Assembly: GCA_937975915.1 (NCBI GenBank)
Contig: CALJTY010000042.1
Span: 186,001 to 250,000, forward strand
DNA: 64,000 nt
Origin: an uncultured Acidimicrobiaceae bacterium
GTDB lineage: Bacteria; Actinomycetota; Acidimicrobiia; Acidimicrobiales; RAAP-2
Direction: 5' to 3'
Shown: one piece after another, positions 56,950 to 64,000 of the stretch
Numbering within the stretch: the stretch's first letter is position 1
Layout of the letters: the number at the start of each line of letters is the position of its first letter
Made by a program: the position numbers and the translations under genes
The notes under the pieces: generated by a model
What the model was told of the DNA's origin: nothing
The model's database searches: none
Seen by the model: only the letters and a program-made list of their open reading frames with translations

Positions 56950-58524
56950 ATGGGACGCAAAATTCTTTTCATTACAACTGACCAACAGCGCTACGACACC
57001 GTGGGTGCCAATGGCGGAACTATTGCTCGCACACCAGTTGTCGACAAACTCGCAAACGAGGGTATTCGCTACGAGCGCTGCCAGCCATCGTCTGTTGTCT
57101 GTATGCCGTCACGTGCGTCAATGTTGACTGGCCAGTTTCCAACCACCCACGGTGCCTGGATGAACGGTGTTGCACTTCGCGTAGACGCCCCATCATTTGC
57201 TGAAGAGCTCCATGACGCCGGATACGCCACTGCCCTTATTGGAAAGTCCCACTTCGAGCCTTTCCTTGATGTCTTTGGTCGCTTCGCCGAGAACTCATTT
57301 GCGCAACTTGGAATTCCGACGATTGAGCAACCCTGGTTTGACGGACGAATGGGTCCTCACCGTGGATTTGATCACATGGAATTCGCAACTCATGGCATCG
57401 CTAGGACACTCCACTATGGAAAGTTCATAACCGAAGAGCACCCTGAATACCTGGCCAGTTTTTACCCGAACCTCAACATTGAACTGAACGTCAATGACAT
57501 GGGTGGTGGAGACACTGGTGCAGTCCAAGCATGGTCGAACAACATTCCTAAAGAGCTGTATCACACTGACTGGATTGCTGATCGAACAATTAACTGGCTA
57601 GAACAACAGAACGAAGACTCGGACTGGTTCTGCTGGATGAGTTTCCCGGATCCTCACCACCCGTGGGATCCACCGAAGTCTGAAGTAGGTCGAATCGATT
57701 GGAAAGATGTTCCGCTTCCTGAGAACTATCCAGAAGCAGCGTCAGAGCGCGAAGCGCTCCTAGACCAGAAGGCTGCTCACTGGCGCCTTTGGTACGACGG
57801 CAAATTGGTAAGTAACTACGAAGCACCAAAGCACTGGGTGCCTTCTTCACTTACTGCTGATCAACTTCGTGAAATTACAGCGCTGAACGCTGTAGAGATT
57901 GAACTCATCGACGAAGCAATTGGTCGAGTTCTGAAAACCATCGAAGCCAAGGGCTGGACAGACGATGTGGACATTGTCTTTACAACGGACCACGGCGAAT
58001 TAGGTGGTGACTTCGGTCTTCTCTTCAAGGGTGCCTATCACGTTGATGGTCTGATGCGTCTTCCACTTATCTGGAAGCCAGCGCCATCTTCAAACACTCC
58101 TCCTGCAGTTGTTGGTGCTCCAGTGAGTCTTGTATCACTCGCTGCAACGTTTATGGAAGTTGCGGGACTACCAACTCCTGCATACGTTGAATCTGGACCG
58201 CTGCCAGTAAATAACGAGGACGCGAAGCAGCGAAACTTTGACGCAACAATTACGGAATGGGACTCAGACCTCTTTGGCGTCTCGGTGCACGTTCGCACCG
58301 CACTCACGAATGAGTTCATGCTCACTGAATACCAAAAGGGAACTGTCCACAACGGCAATGAGGGTGAGCTTTACAACTTGATTGACGATCCGCTCCAGCG
58401 TGTGAACCTCTTCAATGACCCTGCCTACGCTGGAGTTCAGGCCGAGCTCTCTGAGCGAATCCACAATCACGAGGTTCGCCCAGTAGAAAAGGCCACTCCA
58501 GGACTAGTTGTAGCGCCGGTCTAA
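56950..58524 (+). CDS. Sulfatase (formylglycine-dependent)
   Basis: The 524-residue alkaline-phosphatase-superfamily enzyme has metal-binding ITTDQQRYD at the start. CMPSRASMLTG (about residues 53-63) has the Cys of C-x-P-S-R that becomes formylglycine. GKSHF and TTDHGELGGDFGL supply further metal ligands, and there is a C-terminal domain (ELYNLIDDPLQRVNL). No signal peptide is seen, so it would act in the cytoplasm, where the formylglycine-generating enzyme can reach it. The substrate could be a sulfate or phosphonate ester. It sits between menE and menB. Confidence 0.9.
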   Translation: MGRKILFITTDQQRYDTVGANGGTIARTPVVDKLANEGIRYERCQPSSVVCMPSRASMLTGQFPTTHGAWMNGVALRVDAPSFAEELHDAGYATALIGKSHFEPFLDVFGRFAENSFAQLGIPTIEQPWFDGRMGPHRGFDHMEFATHGIARTLHYGKFITEEHPEYLASFYPNLNIELNVNDMGGGDTGAVQAWSNNIPKELYHTDWIADRTINWLEQQNEDSDWFCWMSFPDPHHPWDPPKSEVGRIDWKDVPLPENYPEAASEREALLDQKAAHWRLWYDGKLVSNYEAPKHWVPSSLTADQLREITALNAVEIELIDEAIGRVLKTIEAKGWTDDVDIVFTTDHGELGGDFGLLFKGAYHVDGLMRLPLIWKPAPSSNTPPAVVGAPVSLVSLAATFMEVAGLPTPAYVESGPLPVNNEDAKQRNFDATITEWDSDLFGVSVHVRTALTNEFMLTEYQKGTVHNGNEGELYNLIDDPLQRVNLFNDPAYAGVQAELSERIHNHEVRPVEKATPGLVVAPV

Positions 58525-58545
58525 TAGGCAGGTAGCGTGGTCTCT

Positions 58546-59439
58546 ATGTCTGAGACCGTTATTCATGGATTGCCAATTGACCCTGTCGAGCAGTTTCGCT
58601 CGGCACCCCTTCCTGCGTTTGAAAAGAAGGGCGATTACACCGACATCATCTACGAAGTAGGTGAGGGGATTGCTCGCATCACGATCAACCGCCCGGAACG
58701 ACGAAATGCTTTTCGCCCACAAACGCTGTTCGAGCTAGAGCGCGCTTTCTCTGTCGCTCGTGACGACATTTCGGTAGGGGCAATCATTTTGACTGGCGCT
58801 GGACCAGATGCCTTCTGTAGTGGTGGCGACCAGAAGATTCGTGGCGACGATGGCTACATTGGTGACGACGAAGTTGCTAAGCAAGGTGTGGGTCGCCTTA
58901 ACGTTCTTGATCTTCAGATTCAAATTCGACGTCTCCCGAAGCCAGTGATTGCACAAATAGCTGGATACGCAATTGGTGGAGGGCACATCCTTCATCTTGT
59001 CTGTGACCTTTCTATTGCCGCAGACAATGCACGCTTCGGACAAACCGGTCCCAAGGTTGGATCATTCGATGGTGGATATGGTTCGTCGCTACTTGCTCGC
59101 ACCATTGGCATTAAGCGCGCTAAAGAAGTGTGGTTCCTATGTCGCCAATACGACGCACAGACCGCGTACGACTGGGGCCTCGTAAATACTGTTGTGCCAC
59201 TGGCCGATCTTGAGAAAGAAACAATTGCATGGTGTCGTCAAATCTTGACACTTTCACCAATGGCGCTTCGTATGTTGAAGGCAGGATTCAATGCTGCTGA
59301 AGACGGACTCGCTGGAGTGCAGCAACTGGCTGGTGACGCAACGATGCTGTTCTACATGTCTGAAGAAGGACAGGAAGGCCGTAACGCTTTTGTAGAACAC
59401 CGCAAACCTGATTTCTCGAAGTTCCCCAAGCGTCCATGA
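58546..59439 (+). CDS. menB: 1,4-Dihydroxy-2-naphthoyl-CoA synthase MenB
   Basis: The 297-residue crotonase-family enzyme has YTDIIYEVGEGIARITINRP, AFCSGGDQKIRG, PVIAQIAGYAIGGGHILHLVCDLSIAADNARFGQTGPKVGSFDGGYG and LCRQYDAQTAYDWGLVN. These segments, especially GQTGPKVGSFDGGYG, are specific for MenB rather than general enoyl-CoA hydratases. It closes the second ring of naphthoyl-CoA in menaquinone synthesis. The ATG at 58546 is 7 nt after TAGCGT (58533-58538). menA overlaps in ATGA. Confidence 0.95.
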   Translation: MSETVIHGLPIDPVEQFRSAPLPAFEKKGDYTDIIYEVGEGIARITINRPERRNAFRPQTLFELERAFSVARDDISVGAIILTGAGPDAFCSGGDQKIRGDDGYIGDDEVAKQGVGRLNVLDLQIQIRRLPKPVIAQIAGYAIGGGHILHLVCDLSIAADNARFGQTGPKVGSFDGGYGSSLLARTIGIKRAKEVWFLCRQYDAQTAYDWGLVNTVVPLADLEKETIAWCRQILTLSPMALRMLKAGFNAAEDGLAGVQQLAGDATMLFYMSEEGQEGRNAFVEHRKPDFSKFPKRP

Positions 59440-60308
59440 GCGAAGCTCCAGGCAGCGTAAAGCGCTGGGTACTGGCAGCTCGTCCGCGCACACTTCCGGC
59501 AGCAATAGTTCCGGTAGCAATCGGTGCAACATTGATGCGCCCACTCAGTATCGAATGGGTCAACACCGTTCTGTGCTCAGTAGTAGCACTCGCTCTACAG
59601 ATTGGTGTTAATTATGCCAATGACTACTCTGACGGCATCAAGGGAACTGACGAAATACGTGTTGGCCCTTTTCGTCTTACTGCTTCAAAGCTGGTTCCAG
59701 CCAAAGCAGTACGAAACGGAGCCTTCGCTTGGTTCTTCGTTGCAGCCCTTGCTGGCCTAGAGCTAAGTGCTCGTACATCGTGGTGGTTTGTTCTCATCGG
59801 ACTAACAGCAATCATTGCTGCTTGGTTCTATACCGGTGGTCCTAAGCCCTATGGCTACATGGGACTTGGTGAAGTTTTTGTGATGGTGTATTTCGGTTTC
59901 GTAGCGACTGTTGGAACTACTTACGCGCAGCACCAAAACATCCCAGCGAAGGCTTGGTGGTTTGGCCTTGCTGCGGGCGCCATGGCTTGTGCACTTCTTG
60001 AGGCAAACAACATGCGAGACATCACCGGCGACCAAGGATCTGGAAAGAAAACACTTGCGGCTCGACTGGGTCGTGACAAGGCCAAGTGGCTCTACGTACT
60101 TTGCGTTTCCACGGTTTTTGATGGTCTCGCACTAGGCGGTCAGTGGCTTACTGCTGTAATTGCGCTTGTTGTTTATTACTCAGCACTAAAGCTGGCATTT
60201 TCAAGCAAGCAAGGTCGAGAACTTCTTCCAATGCTGATGATCTCAGCTCGTGCTCAACTAATCGTTGGCTTGGTGACAGTGGTTACTTTTTTTCTTGTGA
60301 ACAGTTAA
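59436..60308 (+). CDS. menA: 1,4-Dihydroxy-2-naphthoate polyprenyltransferase MenA
   Basis: The 290-residue UbiA-family protein has about eight to nine spans, RPRTLPAAIVPVAIGA, NYANDYSDGIKGTD (first Asp-rich motif, NDxxD) and NNMRDITGDQGSGKKTLAARLG (second, D-x-x-G-D). It prenylates the naphthoate ring in the membrane. Translation is coupled to menB through ATGA. With menE and menB it gives three of the menaquinone steps; menD, menF, menC and menG are not in the window. Confidence 0.95.
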   Translation: MSEAPGSVKRWVLAARPRTLPAAIVPVAIGATLMRPLSIEWVNTVLCSVVALALQIGVNYANDYSDGIKGTDEIRVGPFRLTASKLVPAKAVRNGAFAWFFVAALAGLELSARTSWWFVLIGLTAIIAAWFYTGGPKPYGYMGLGEVFVMVYFGFVATVGTTYAQHQNIPAKAWWFGLAAGAMACALLEANNMRDITGDQGSGKKTLAARLGRDKAKWLYVLCVSTVFDGLALGGQWLTAVIALVVYYSALKLAFSSKQGRELLPMLMISARAQLIVGLVTVVTFFLVNS

Positions 60309-60409
60309 GCTTCGCAAGCTGTAAATTAAGCCTTAACGCGGCAATTTTGGCTGGCTAGAAGAAGAATGAAAACGTAGGTGAAGCGTAGAGAAGGGCCGCT
60401 TGGCTACTT

Positions 60410-61078
60410 CTAAATCGACAAGGAGGCATAGATCCTCTTAGTCTTCGCTTTGCTTAGACCAAGAATTTCGAAGAGCATCGCAGCGTCTTCTTCAATGGGG
60501 TTCTTTGGGATGAAATCGCCTCGAAGCAGTGCCATCAATATTCCGAGACCGGCATTTGAAAAAAGCAAGAATCGAACTTCCGGATTGTCATCTGGAAGAA
60601 GTCCACCTTTAACGAGAGCCATGTAACTCGATTCCGCTGAACGAATAAGTGCCTCGAGAATAAGCGCAGAAGAGTTACCACCATTAACGAGTGCAGCAGC
60701 GAGATCAGGATGAGTAGTGCCAATGGTTGCCATGAGTTTGACGGGCAAAACTAATTCACACAGCGGATCACTTGTTTCTTTTCGAATGATTTCAAATGCC
60801 CATGTCAGCCATTCATCGCAGAGAGCCCGGAGAGCTTCGGCGAACAATTCATCTTTGTGGTGAAAATGTTTATAAATTGTCGCGGGGGATACTTCAGCAC
60901 GATCGGCAAAGTATTCAATAGTTACGTTTGGCCCAACTTCGACGAGACATCGCTGCGCCGCTCGAATCAAAGATGCTCGATTTCGGTCTCTGGCCCCAAG
61001 TTTCTTTACAGGAGTTTCGACTCCTCGTTCGCGAAGTGTTTTTTGGGGACTGCCGACTACCTTTTTGGCTGGAGACAT
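60410..61078 (-). CDS. TetR family regulator (first of a tandem pair)
   Basis: The 222-residue protein has a basic N-terminus of about 30 residues. The TetR helix-turn-helix follows: IRAAQRCLVEVGPNVTIEYFADRAEVSPATIYKHFHHKDELF (about residues 37-80). The C-terminal ligand domain is helical. It lies downstream of the second TetR gene on the same strand, 70 bp away. Ligand and targets are unknown. No gene for an obvious regulated enzyme is adjacent; the nearest divergent gene is the large surface protein. Confidence 0.88.
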   Translation of the reverse strand: MSPAKKVVGSPQKTLRERGVETPVKKLGARDRNRASLIRAAQRCLVEVGPNVTIEYFADRAEVSPATIYKHFHHKDELFAEALRALCDEWLTWAFEIIRKETSDPLCELVLPVKLMATIGTTHPDLAAALVNGGNSSALILEALIRSAESSYMALVKGGLLPDDNPEVRFLLFSNAGLGILMALLRGDFIPKNPIEEDAAMLFEILGLSKAKTKRIYASLSI

Positions 61079-61148
61079 CTCAAAATCTTAATCCTGAAAT
61101 TATCCAACTGCTGTTGATTCCAGACAAAGTTGGGCCTTTCACACAGAG

Positions 61149-61811
61149 TTACTTGATGAAAAGTGTCTGTTCCACCTCAGTGGAAATAGGAATTCGGATG
61201 GCTTTCATCACTGTGGATCTTTTTACACCGAATATTGAAAAGAGAGTTACGATGGCTTCTTCAGCCACAGCTTCATTAGCCAAGCCAGCCCGGTAAGCGC
61301 TGAATAAGAGCGAGCTATATGCGCCTCGAAAGAGAATTACCTTGAGTGATGCTTCACTGATGGCAGTTGTTCCAGTACCACGAAATGTCTGAACCAGGGG
61401 TTCTCTTTCGAAGATCTCATTAAGAACTCCAGGGTTGCGTGAATAAAGCCTGATGAAGACTTTGACTAATTTTGGGTAGTAAAATTTGAGTTTCAAAAGA
61501 AGCTTGACTCTAACAATTTCCTTTTCTAAGAAATCGTCTGTCAGGTCCTCAAGAAGAGAATCTAAATTCACCTTCCAGCTGAAGTAATGGAAAATTACAG
61601 TTTGACTAAACAATGAATCTTTTGATTCAAAGTGCTTGTAAATCGATGCCGGTGAAACCTCGGCCAGGACGGCAAAATTCTCCACACTCAGGTCGGTCCT
61701 GCTAGTCGCCAGAATATCGAATGTCTTTCTGAAGAGCACATGTTTATTGCGTTCAATGGTTCCGACCTTTTTGGCCACTAATTCCGTATTTGCTTGGGTT
61801 TTTCCCGCCAT
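61149..61811 (-). CDS. TetR family regulator (second of a tandem pair)
   Basis: The 220-residue protein shares VSPASIYKHFESKDSLF with VSPATIYKHFHHKDELF of its neighbour, so the two are paralogues. The C-terminal domain differs. The ATG at 61809-61811 is chosen because GGAG (61816-61819 on the plus strand as CTCC) precedes it. TAGACT (61828-61833, minus) is a probable -10. Codons are richer in A and T than in most of the window (many TTT, AAA, ATT), which could mean relaxed selection or recent acquisition. Confidence 0.85.
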   Translation of the reverse strand: MAGKTQANTELVAKKVGTIERNKHVLFRKTFDILATSRTDLSVENFAVLAEVSPASIYKHFESKDSLFSQTVIFHYFSWKVNLDSLLEDLTDDFLEKEIVRVKLLLKLKFYYPKLVKVFIRLYSRNPGVLNEIFEREPLVQTFRGTGTTAISEASLKVILFRGAYSSLLFSAYRAGLANEAVAEEAIVTLFSIFGVKRSTVMKAIRIPISTEVEQTLFIK

Positions 61812-61872
61812 TTTTCTCCGAGCCAAAGTCTATGAATTTTGAGTGAATTCTCTAAAAATCAACGCCTATCTA

Positions 61873-61893
61873 AAAAAAGAGTGTACTCTCTTT
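61873..61893. promoter_or_regulatory. Palindromic candidate operator between tetR and the surface-protein gene
   Basis: AGAGT-GT-ACTCT lies in an A/T-rich divergent region (approximate limits given), flanked by A and T runs. TetR-type regulators usually bind such palindromes next to their own gene. The arms are only 5-7 bp. Function is inferred. Confidence 0.35.
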
Positions 61894-61931
61894 ATTTATA
61901 AAAGCAGTGACGGTTAATAAATGAAAGAACT

Positions 61932-64000
61932 ATGCAACGCAACCAGCGAAATAATGACAACTTTGCCAGCAGAAGATTTTCTTTCGTGACGAACCTCGCT
62001 CGCTTCGCGGTGGCTTTTGTCATGTTCATCGTAAGTTTTGCAAGTGGCGTTGTTTTAACTAACACAGCTGGCGCAGCCGTGTCCGGTCCGGAAGCGACAG
62101 TTGCATTCCTAGATCTGGGTGGTCAAATTTCGAACTCGGTAGTTTTGCAACCTCAGGTAACAGCAAATGTATTAGTTCGAGTTGCGAATTCAGGAGCGAC
62201 TGCAACAAGCTCTTCAAGTGCTCCGAGTCTTACAATTAGTGTTCCCGCTGGTGTTTCAATCCTTGGTGTTGATTCAATTAATCCTGGCCCCAGCTCTTCC
62301 AACACTGTCACTGGCACATGGACCTGCAGCGATGTGTCAGCAACATCAAAGAATTGTTTGTTGACAAATTCGTCGGGACAGCCATTAGTTCTCGATGCAC
62401 TGACGCAGACGCTTGCATCAATCAGACTTGACTCGAGTGGTTCTGGAAAAATAACGGGCGCAAAGATTGAAGCGACGGCGCAACTTGCGGGAGCGACTGC
62501 AGTAACGGCGAGCGCATCGCTTGATGTTGAAAGTCCACAAGCTGGCTTGGTCTTGAACATCATTGGACAGAGCCAAGTTCAATCGGGGCAAGCAACTCAA
62601 ATTACGTATCAACTCACGAACCGGGGTCTGGTCACTGCCAGTAGTTACACCGGCTCAAAGGGTGTAGTTCCAGCGGCCACATTGTCGAACTTGCTCCCAG
62701 CCAGACGATTCACTTCTTGGACTTCAAGTTCTACAGGTTGGACATGCGTAGGTGATCAATTAGAAGCGCCAACGTGTTCAATGACTGATGCAACACTCGC
62801 CCCTGACGCAAGTGCACCACCACTAATTATTCAGTTCACACTCGCTCAAGGTCGAGCCTTAACAACGCCTGACGCTTCACCAAGTGCTGCCATTAAGTGG
62901 CCAGTGGCAATTGCAGAAGCCGCGAATGGTGGAATTTTGACTTCGACTCAGAACATGGAGCTCTACGTTGGACCGCGTACAGTTGGAAAACTGGCGGTAC
63001 AGCTCCGTGCTGTCACATCGTCAATGCTGAGTCCTGGCCAGTCGGTGAACTTCAATGTGAAGCACTTAGCGATTGATGGTTTCGCTAGGGGAATTGTTGA
63101 CACGCTCACAATTCCAAGTGGACTAACAACTTCTGCCGTTGATTCTGGCGGATGGAAGTGTCCAGCTGGCTCGGGAAGGGTGAAGTGTACTTTCGCGGGC
63201 GTAGTGGCAAAGGGGGGAGACCCTTCGTACGTGATCACTTTGAACGCAGCTTCTTCGGCCCCGTCAGCAACTGGTCTTTTGAGGGTTGCTTCGTCAGGTA
63301 ACGACGGTGAAGCAACTGCACAAGACGTTCAGCCAATTTTTGTAATCAATATCGGTGGCGCACGTCTGGAGTTGAAGCGAATACTGGGAAGTACGAATCC
63401 AACAAAAGTTACGGATGGCAAAGCTCTCCCGCTGAAGCCAGGAGTTCCTGCGGATGCATCGTTCGTTCTCGTCAATTCCGGTAACAAGCCTTTGGCGACG
63501 GGTGCGGTAATAACAGTCACTGCTTCATTAAGCACTGCTGCGATTGCCTACCTAAAACTCATTGGTTCGTCAGCAGGGGTTCTCTCTGGTTTGCCTGACC
63601 TAGATCAATTCGCGCTGCTGCTTCCAGAGCGCCAAGCAGGCGGGCCGGTTTGCACACTGGACTCTGCGAATTATCAAGCGACATGCATATTGACTCTTCA
63701 AGCACCACTAGACGTCAGCCAAGACAGTCCTGTGTTTTCTTTCTTGCTCAAACTGAAATCAGCCTTCGACCAACGTTTGGTGGCTCTTTTGCCAGCTGAA
63801 ATGAAAACTCTCTTGAGCGACGGAAACCTTCTCAAGTTAACTGCATCAGTCTCGAATAATCCCGACGAAATTGCACCAGTTACTATTTCGCCACAGATTT
63901 CTTTTGTAACGCTGACAAATAGTCTTCAGCCAATTATCACAACTCCGGCTCTAAAATTGTCTGACGATCCAACAACAGTCAGTTTCAAAGTGAGTAACAA
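61932..64000 (+). CDS. Large secreted/surface protein with DUF11-like Cys-paired repeats (partial, 3' end missing)
   Basis: The frame is open from the ATG at 61932 to the window end: 689 complete codons. Residues ~1-57 look like a signal peptide, with a basic start (RRFSFVTNLARF), a hydrophobic core (FAVAFVMFIVSFASGVVL) and an AGAA-type cleavage region. Then come at least four domains of about 140-165 residues, each with a Cys pair 9-11 residues apart (132/142, 272/282, 410/419, 574/585), often as GWxC ... C. This matches the DUF11-type Ig-like repeats of bacterial surface proteins. Composition is rich in Ser, Thr, Ala and Val. The anchoring region is not in the window. Confidence 0.8.
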   Translation, partial: MQRNQRNNDNFASRRFSFVTNLARFAVAFVMFIVSFASGVVLTNTAGAAVSGPEATVAFLDLGGQISNSVVLQPQVTANVLVRVANSGATATSSSSAPSLTISVPAGVSILGVDSINPGPSSSNTVTGTWTCSDVSATSKNCLLTNSSGQPLVLDALTQTLASIRLDSSGSGKITGAKIEATAQLAGATAVTASASLDVESPQAGLVLNIIGQSQVQSGQATQITYQLTNRGLVTASSYTGSKGVVPAATLSNLLPARRFTSWTSSSTGWTCVGDQLEAPTCSMTDATLAPDASAPPLIIQFTLAQGRALTTPDASPSAAIKWPVAIAEAANGGILTSTQNMELYVGPRTVGKLAVQLRAVTSSMLSPGQSVNFNVKHLAIDGFARGIVDTLTIPSGLTTSAVDSGGWKCPAGSGRVKCTFAGVVAKGGDPSYVITLNAASSAPSATGLLRVASSGNDGEATAQDVQPIFVINIGGARLELKRILGSTNPTKVTDGKALPLKPGVPADASFVLVNSGNKPLATGAVITVTASLSTAAIAYLKLIGSSAGVLSGLPDLDQFALLLPERQAGGPVCTLDSANYQATCILTLQAPLDVSQDSPVFSFLLKLKSAFDQRLVALLPAEMKTLLSDGNLLKLTASVSNNPDEIAPVTISPQISFVTLTNSLQPIITTPALKLSDDPTTVSFKVSN

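Noticed and set aside
61921..61989. Small upstream ORF (22 codons) overlapping the surface-protein start
   Set aside because: Different frame, no SD, and no sign of selection; the ATG at 61932 leads straight into a signal peptide.

Overview
The window looks like a chromosome segment of a streamlined actinobacterium. GC content is about half by eye (not computed), genes are packed tightly and coding density is very high. The lineage call rests on family markers: a CysO/CysM cysteine pair, the proteasome activator Bpa/PafE, DUF3040, an SCO6745-like protein, WS/DGAT acyltransferase, SepF-YggT-DivIVA downstream of ftsZ, and a DksA-type protein with a histone-like lysine tail. Acidimicrobiia is my best guess, but the sequence alone does not settle the class. 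Nothing looks like a prophage, IS element or CRISPR array.

Layout. 1-2.5 kb: tail of an RNA methyltransferase, a HicA-like small protein, yaaA, then ssrA (tmRNA), an unannotated 52-residue ORF and smpB on the minus strand. 2.5-8 kb: cysO-cysM, rph-rdgB, a LON-domain protein, an FKBP, and a DEAD-box helicase fused to a cold-shock domain. 8-17.3 kb: tRNA-Leu, clpP with a Wzm/Wzt exporter, a HAD phosphatase, peroxiredoxin, a PemK/MazF toxin-antitoxin pair, fadD, orn, dut, WS/DGAT and tRNA-Gly. 17.3-27.6 kb: metabolic and repair genes (esterase, CoA-transferase, nitroreductase, msrA, nitronate monooxygenase, MFS pump, LMW phosphatase, DUF3040, ROK kinase, HNH protein, lipoate/biotin ligase-like protein).

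27.7-45.6 kb is a long division and cell-wall run: mraZ-rsmH-ftsL-ftsI-murE-mraY-ftsW-murG-murC-murB-ftsQ-ftsZ-yggS-sepF-yggT-divIVA, then the lysine-tail DksA protein, lspA and rluD. murF and murD are absent from their usual places. A row of five GTGG repeats at exact 10-bp spacing precedes mraZ and is probably its operator.

45.5-60.3 kb: a sigma factor, an Rrf2 regulator, the proteasome activator, dnaE, two unrecognised genes, a YyaL-type thioredoxin-domain protein, an SDR, and a menaquinone group (menE, menB, menA) enclosing an SRPBCC protein and a sulfatase. 60.4-64 kb: two tandem TetR paralogues in more AT-rich DNA, facing a large secreted protein built of Cys-paired repeats that runs off the window.

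Two patterns run through the whole window. Sixteen genes have a TAnnnT hexamer exactly 6 or 7 nt before the start codon, as expected for leaderless mRNAs. Convergent genes repeatedly share their stop codons in a 4-bp overlap.
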